Assembly (NCBI RefSeq): GCF_011745365.1
Contig: NW_024468909.1
Location: forward strand, 3,968,001 to 4,032,000
DNA from: Cryphonectria parasitica EP155
Taxonomy: Eukaryota > Ascomycota > Sordariomycetes > Diaporthales > Cryphonectriaceae
Length of the DNA: 64,000 nt
Direction of reading: 5' to 3'
Positions 58,732 through 64,000 of this stretch are shown piece after piece (position 1 is the first letter of the stretch; each line of letters opens with the position of its first letter). A program made the translations under genes and the position numbers. The notes under the pieces are model-generated. The model had not been told where the DNA came from. It made no database searches and saw nothing but the letters and a program-made list of their open reading frames with translations.

Positions 58732-60907
58732 CTACGCATCTGGTTCTAGGTGCGTATGTACGGGCCCAGGTTGCGTTGTGCAGACAACAATTGAGAAAAC
58801 AAAATAAACTTTTAAATTTATAAAACAAAGTAAAAAAGAGAAGGAAGAAATTGCGGGTCAACAACGAGGACAAAGGGTACCGAACATGACATGGGGTTTG
58901 GCAGGAGGGGGGGGGGGGGAAGGTTTATTGTTCCCTCTCCTCCTATGACCTGCACTGGCGATGATGATTTGCGAAAAGAGAACCGTGTTTCCACTAGACA
59001 AGAGGGTGAGTAAGTAGTAGAGCTTAGCCGCCCAGCTGTGTGCGTGGGTACGTGGGGAAAGTTATCGAGTCTGGACCTGGGCTTGACCTGGCGGTTGCCC
59101 TCGAAGGAACGTCTTCGGTACGAGAGAGGGAGAGGGAGGGAGAGACGAAAAGACAGAAGCCAGGCGATGAGGGACTGTGTGTGTCTGTGGGTGGTGTGAA
59201 GGGGGGGTGTGTATGTAGGGTAAATGGTAGTGGTGCAATTGGGGGCCACCCTTTTCTCCCCTGGCCAGTGTTGATCCTTCCCAGAGCCCTGGAACCTCCT
59301 TCCGTCGTTCCAATTGTGCTCGAATCCTTCCCAGCGGCACGCGATGGAAGCTAGGCTATGTTGGTGGCTGTCTTACGGTGGGTGTGCTGCCTCGATGTGG
59401 AAGGAGAACCTCGCCCCCTTTCCATTCACCCCATCCTCCCCTCCCCTTCAGCACGAGCACGGCAACCTGGACGCTGTTTTCACCCCTCCCACCGCGAGCC
59501 CACAGGCCCTTTAATGGGGGATGTAGGACTTCTCCTTTGAGTGTGTGTGTCGAGAAAAGGGCGGAGAGCGGGCCCACCCGTAGTGTCACCCAGTGAGAAT
59601 GAATGATGCAGGTATAAAAAGCGTGTGCGTAGTAATAGTAGTAGTAGGAGTGGTTAGTGCAGACAAGTCTTTGAAGACAAGGTAGAATCTTGATCAAGAA
59701 AATTAGGTGAGTGAGTGGATACGGGTGGTGAGGGTGAGGACTGGTCGGTCAGACAAAATAGCTGGGGGTCACGTCGTCTCAAATGTAGGTTGAACAGAAA
59801 GGAACAACCAACCGGTCAACTGCATTTCCAGGTGACAGGCCAGGCAGGCAGGGAACAGCAAGTACCTAGCCCAATCTCATACGTGCTCATAGTACATAAT
59901 CCATTTTAACGTATGATGCTACCATGGCACGCATGGTCCTAGCAGAGGCCTTGGAATTAATTGCCGCGCTCGCTAACCTGAGGAGGGATAGGCAGTGGCG
60001 GCGCTATAACTATGGCACCATTAGCTGATCCAGCACTGTGGGAAGGATCAGTGGTCACCACACAGCTGAGGATTTATTTTGGTGGTCGTTTGGGGGGACA
60101 ACTGAACCAGAGGATAATTATCTCAGCTACAAGACTAAAATCAACATGGGGCTACCCTTTTTAAAAAGAACTAACAACCTAAAAACACAATACAAAAAAA
60201 CTAACCCCCACACGCTGGTTTTTCTTTTCTTTCTTCCTTGTCTGCAAACAGTCATCCGCCCATAGTGTCGGCGCCGTCCTAACCAAATCTGTCGTAGTAG
60301 ATAGTACTGGATTGTACCATGTACACGATACTCTCCTTTATGGAATCCTCCCTGTCCCTCATATGTCCTCACCCACTCAACAGAAAGTAACCACACGGCC
60401 TCGTGTCCAGGAAGGCACATACTATAATACATAGTAGTATGAGTGGTTTGGGACTTATCAGTGGATTGCCAACCACCCACCCGTCAGATGCGAGACGTCG
60501 CGGGTGGCCGGCTCCTCCTATTCCCTACTAGGGTCTGAATCCTAATCGCACCACCTGGGAAGACAAGGGCTCAACGATGGTATCTTGCCTGTCCCAAATA
60601 TAGGACTATGTAGATAGACATTAGCTAGAAAAGGTTCTTTTGTCTTCTTACTGGCAAGCTCTTGCAGAAGCAATCCTTCTGACTGCAAGATTCCCCTTTC
60701 ATAATAGTCACCATTAAGGGTCGGCTGCCGGAGGAATCATAAACCGATCTCTCTTATCATCACACCCAAATTTTGTTTATTGGTTTCGTTTTGTCTTAGC
60801 CGCCTGCCGACAGTAAATAGAGCAAAGGAGGAGAGGGGGAAAAGAAAAAAGAAGAAAAGAGGATGCATGTATCTATGTATAGTATTTTTACTCCCCAACC
60901 GACCCCC
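58732..60907. other. Intergenic, 2.2 kb
   Basis: Upstream side of the Zn2Cys6 regulator and 3' flank of LYS2. Open frames of up to 143 codons without family; a G homopolymer near 58908-58919. No gene supported. Confidence 0.55.
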
Positions 60908-63900
60908 CTACAACGCACCACCTCGTCCGCCGGCAGCATCTCTCGCCCTCGCCGCGTCGACCTTGATATCCGGCAGCTGCCTTCCCCGTCCCGAGGGCCA
61001 CGCGATGTATTTGATCTCGGCGAGATACCTGAGGTACCTCCCGACGTCCTCCCGCGACACGCCGTACCCTGCGCTCTCGTCTATGCCTGTGAATCGGTCC
61101 GCATCCCGCCTCAGCACGGCGACGGCATTGCGATCGTCCAACTCGGGCGCACGCGTGTTGGCCGGCAGGTCGTTGACGCAGAAGTGGAACAGTGGCATGA
61201 GCGCGTTCTGCTCGGCGTCCTTCTCGAGGGGGCCCGATGACACAAAGGTCTCGAGCGCCGCCTTCCAGTCGTCGTAGCTCACCTCTGGTGTCTGGTAGCC
61301 GTAGTACTCTAGGATTGAGAGGTACTCGCTCATGCGCAGGCGCGGGTGCGCAGTGACCTGGACCACGTTGACGCCGTGGTCATTGACGAGCGGGTTGAGG
61401 GCGCCGGCGACCACGACGCGCGCGACGTGGTTGACGGGCACGGCGTTGACCGTGTTGATGATGCGTGGGCGCGACGACAGCTGGATGCAGCCTTTGAGCA
61501 TGCGGATCAAAAAGTCGTCCACGTTGCACACGCCCGTCTCGCAGTCGCCCAGGATGTACCCCGGCCGGATGATGGTGCCCTGGAGACCGCGCCGCCCTGC
61601 CTCGCGAATCAGCTGCTCCGATACCCACTTAGTCTGGCCATAGCCTGTGCCCAACCCGACGCGGCTACCCTGCATGTCGTCTTCTTCCAGGATGGAGCCC
61701 TGGCCTGTGCGGGTCTGCTCTTCCGACAGTTTAATGTAGTGGTCGGTGTCGAGGACGGCTGTCGAGCTGACAAATGAGAAAAGCTTGGGCTTGCCCGTGT
61801 TGCACAGCTTCATCGCCTCGATGGTGGAGAGAACGTTAGGCGCAACCATGTCGTGGTACCGCTTCACCCAGTGGACCGAGGCGCCGTTGTGGATGACCAC
61901 ATCGACCTCCTCGGCCAGTGTGTTCCACGTCGAATCGTCGATGCCGAGTTGTGGCTGCGACAGATCACCGACAGCACAGCTCAGCCTCGAAGTCCAGTCA
62001 TCGTTCCATACTCCATTTCCGAGAAGGGAGCGCCGTATGCGTTCGAGCGCCGCTGCAGCGTCCTTAGCACCTCGCACATGAGCGATCAGCCTGATGCCGG
62101 ACTGCGTCCTCTCCAGAATGTCTCTGATAAGATAAGAGCCCAGGAACCCAGTAGCACCGGTGAGGAAGATGGTCAGGCCGCTAGAGGACCCGATAGAGTC
62201 TGCGTCTGCAGACTGGTACTTCTCTGGAAGAGTGGCAATCAACTCGTCCAGAGACCTGGCATAAGCAGGCACGCCGTCCTCGGCGGCCTCGCTTGTACCA
62301 CTCTTGCCCTTCTCCACCTGTGCAGCAAAACCTGCCAGGGTCGGGAACTCGTACAGAGTATTGATTGAGACGTCCACGCCCAGATCCTTGCGGGTGGTCA
62401 GAAGAAGCTGCTGGGCCAACAGAGAGTGTCCACCCAGGTCGAAAAAGCTTTGATCCCGCCTGATGGTCTTGGGGTTCAAACCACGCACGAGTTCTGCCCA
62501 TTTCTCAGCGACTGCCCTCTCGGCCTCGGTCAGAGACTCCCAGTACTGCAGGTCTTCTTCTGATGCCTCCTCCGTCCGCTCAGCCACATCAGGGAAGGGT
62601 AGGTTGGGCTTGTCAACCTTGCCGTTGGGGTTTAGCGGCAGCTTGTTAAGTACGATATAAATCGTAGGCACCGCGTAGACTGGCAGACGTGACTTCAAGT
62701 GATCTCGGACCTCTGTCTGCATCCGTCTGTACTTCTTCAGGTAGACTCTGACGGACCCCATCTCGACACCCTCATCATCCACATCCTCCAGCTTGTACGT
62801 CGAAAGCCATTTCTCCCATTCCTTTTGTTCAGGAACCACGTAGCTGACCAGGGTCGGCTCTTCATTTCGATCTCTTCGGACGAGGGTCTTGCAGTCCCGG
62901 ATCAGCGAGTGTTGGCTCAAGTTGCTGTCGATGTCGTTCAGCTCGATGCGGAAACCTCGAATCTTGACCTGGTCGTCGGCCCGGCCGGTACACTCGACAT
63001 CCCCTGACTCCAGGTATCGACCAAGATCACCAGTCCGGTAGAGTCTGTCCCGAGGACCCTGGTAGTACTTTCGCCATGGCTCGTTCTTGTTGTTCTTGGC
63101 GTCCAGCTCAACCCACTTCTGGTTGTCGACGAACCAGTTGACGAGAAACTTCTCCTTGTTCTTCTCCTCATCTCCAAGGTAGCCCTCAGCGAGACCAGCA
63201 GCACGGCAGTAGATCTCACCTACCTCGCCCACCTGGCACATCCGGCCTCGGTCCTCGCGGCTGACGACCAGCAGCTGCACATTCTGCATACCCTTACCGG
63301 CGGGAACAGTATCCTTGAGCTTGTCCAGGTAGTCAGGGTCCCTGGCGGCGCTGGGGATCTCGTAGTAGCTCACTGCTCGCTGGGTCTCGGTTGTTCCGTA
63401 CATGTTGATAATGTTGGCATTCACCGCCAGTCGCCTGAGCACACGACAGTCTCTTGTTGTCAGGACGTCCCCGACGAAGAAGACGTTCTGCAGACTTGGA
63501 AATTCGGCTGTTGCGCCACCGACAAGGATCTGACCCATAGCTGGTGTCAAGTGGCTGACGGTTGGCTTGTGCTCCCCCATCCACTCTGCCAGCTTCTCGT
63601 GCTGGATATCCTCCCTCGACGGCACGAGCAATTGCGCCCCCAGAAACAAGGGCGTGAAGACATCCCTCTGCACGGGATCGTGAGCGATACCAGACAGGAG
63701 AGTGAACCTGCTCTCCGACGTGAGGTTAAAGCGCTCGGACATCCAGGTATAGTACTTGGTCAAGCTGAAGTGGCGACCAAGCACGCCCTTGGGGCGTCCC
63801 TCGCTTCCAGAGGTGAACGACAGGGTGGGATTTGAGTCTGGACCCACGACGACATCTGGGGGAGCCGCCGCCTTTCCTCTGGCGCCCCCAAAGACATCCT

Positions 63901-64000
63901 TCCCATCGACCTCACCACCAGCAAGGTATCCATCATCTCGGATGCGGAGGTCTGGCACTTCTGCCTTGAGCTGCAACGACTCGTCGATGTAGCTCTGGAC
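60908..64000 (-). CDS. LYS2: L-2-aminoadipate reductase (Lys2), N-terminus outside window
   Basis: Multidomain enzyme of fungal lysine biosynthesis: it adenylates 2-aminoadipate, loads it on a phosphopantetheine arm and reduces it to the semialdehyde with NADPH. The 1030 visible residues run from inside the adenylation domain to the stop without an intron. Motifs in order: SFTSGSEGRPKGVLGRHFSL (nucleotide-binding loop), NMYGTTETQ, DRLYRTGDLGRYLESGDVEC, KIRGFRIEL, PLNPNGKVDKPNLP, the carrier motif FFDLGGHSLLAQQ whose Ser takes the phosphopantetheine, and the reductase domain beginning TIFLTGATGFLGSYLIRDIL, with GYGQTKWVSE holding the catalytic Tyr and Lys. About 150 residues at the N-terminus are missing, judged from the usual length near 1180. 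Activation by a phosphopantetheinyl transferase (Lys5) is expected. Confidence 0.95.
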   Translation of the reverse strand, partial: VQSYIDESLQLKAEVPDLRIRDDGYLAGGEVDGKDVFGGARGKAAAPPDVVVGPDSNPTLSFTSGSEGRPKGVLGRHFSLTKYYTWMSERFNLTSESRFTLLSGIAHDPVQRDVFTPLFLGAQLLVPSREDIQHEKLAEWMGEHKPTVSHLTPAMGQILVGGATAEFPSLQNVFFVGDVLTTRDCRVLRRLAVNANIINMYGTTETQRAVSYYEIPSAARDPDYLDKLKDTVPAGKGMQNVQLLVVSREDRGRMCQVGEVGEIYCRAAGLAEGYLGDEEKNKEKFLVNWFVDNQKWVELDAKNNKNEPWRKYYQGPRDRLYRTGDLGRYLESGDVECTGRADDQVKIRGFRIELNDIDSNLSQHSLIRDCKTLVRRDRNEEPTLVSYVVPEQKEWEKWLSTYKLEDVDDEGVEMGSVRVYLKKYRRMQTEVRDHLKSRLPVYAVPTIYIVLNKLPLNPNGKVDKPNLPFPDVAERTEEASEEDLQYWESLTEAERAVAEKWAELVRGLNPKTIRRDQSFFDLGGHSLLAQQLLLTTRKDLGVDVSINTLYEFPTLAGFAAQVEKGKSGTSEAAEDGVPAYARSLDELIATLPEKYQSADADSIGSSSGLTIFLTGATGFLGSYLIRDILERTQSGIRLIAHVRGAKDAAAALERIRRSLLGNGVWNDDWTSRLSCAVGDLSQPQLGIDDSTWNTLAEEVDVVIHNGASVHWVKRYHDMVAPNVLSTIEAMKLCNTGKPKLFSFVSSTAVLDTDHYIKLSEEQTRTGQGSILEEDDMQGSRVGLGTGYGQTKWVSEQLIREAGRRGLQGTIIRPGYILGDCETGVCNVDDFLIRMLKGCIQLSSRPRIINTVNAVPVNHVARVVVAGALNPLVNDHGVNVVQVTAHPRLRMSEYLSILEYYGYQTPEVSYDDWKAALETFVSSGPLEKDAEQNALMPLFHFCVNDLPANTRAPELDDRNAVAVLRRDADRFTGIDESAGYGVSREDVGRYLRYLAEIKYIAWPSGRGRQLPDIKVDAARARDAAGGRGGAL

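Overview
The window is nuclear DNA of a filamentous ascomycete (Pezizomycotina, most likely a Sordariomycete). The genes have short GT-AG introns with CTRAY-like branch points. The protein set (SUR2, MTW1/MIS12, TCTP, CDC42, LYS2, Zn2Cys6 regulator, LysM protein, AIM3-like protein) is typical of that group. Intergenic DNA is long and rich in pyrimidine tracts, and there are no operons. Species cannot be named from the sequence alone.

Layout. 1-1254 (-): 3'-truncated agmatinase with a signal peptide. 3425-4654 (-): CDC42. 8500-9195 (+): VMA22-like V-ATPase assembly factor. 9784-10302 (-): weak candidate small gene. 10463-12180 (-): histidine phosphatase. 12846-15641 (+): mitochondrial PPR protein. 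16019-17328 (-): MTW1/MIS12. 17843-19243 (+): proline-rich AIM3-like protein. 19561-20359 (-): TCTP. 22138-23403 (+): SUR2 sphingoid C4-hydroxylase. 27473-29891 (+): glycogen-binding-like (E-set) protein. 32597-32678 (-): tRNA-Ser(AGA). 33571-33659 (+): tRNA-Ala(AGC) with intron. 34.3-41 kb is an accessory pocket with a decayed gene, a cytochrome P450 relic, a secreted LysM protein and a frameshifted membrane-protein gene. 41643-44364 (-): Pumilio protein. 51558-52139 (+): single-pass membrane protein with a PPxY motif. 55025-58731 (-): six-exon regulator. 60908-64000 (-): LYS2, truncated at the window edge.

Genes run as independent housekeeping units. Two divergent pairs share short promoter regions (phosphatase/PPR, 665 bp; MTW1/AIM3-like, 514 bp) and two pairs converge (PPR/MTW1, AIM3-like/TCTP).

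Three points stand out. First, the 55-58.7 kb regulator resolves into a single 906-residue reading frame carrying two complete Zn2Cys6 clusters in tandem; a gene caller could easily lose the first cluster because it is split by an intron and separated by another. Second, the Pumilio protein has the complete residue code for UGUAUAUA, and exactly that octamer lies 66 nt after the stop codon of the mitochondrial PPR gene in the same window. Third, the 34-41 kb pocket mixes gene relics with one intact secreted LysM protein. Exon borders were derived by hand from splice consensus, phase and family similarity; no transcript or database evidence was available.
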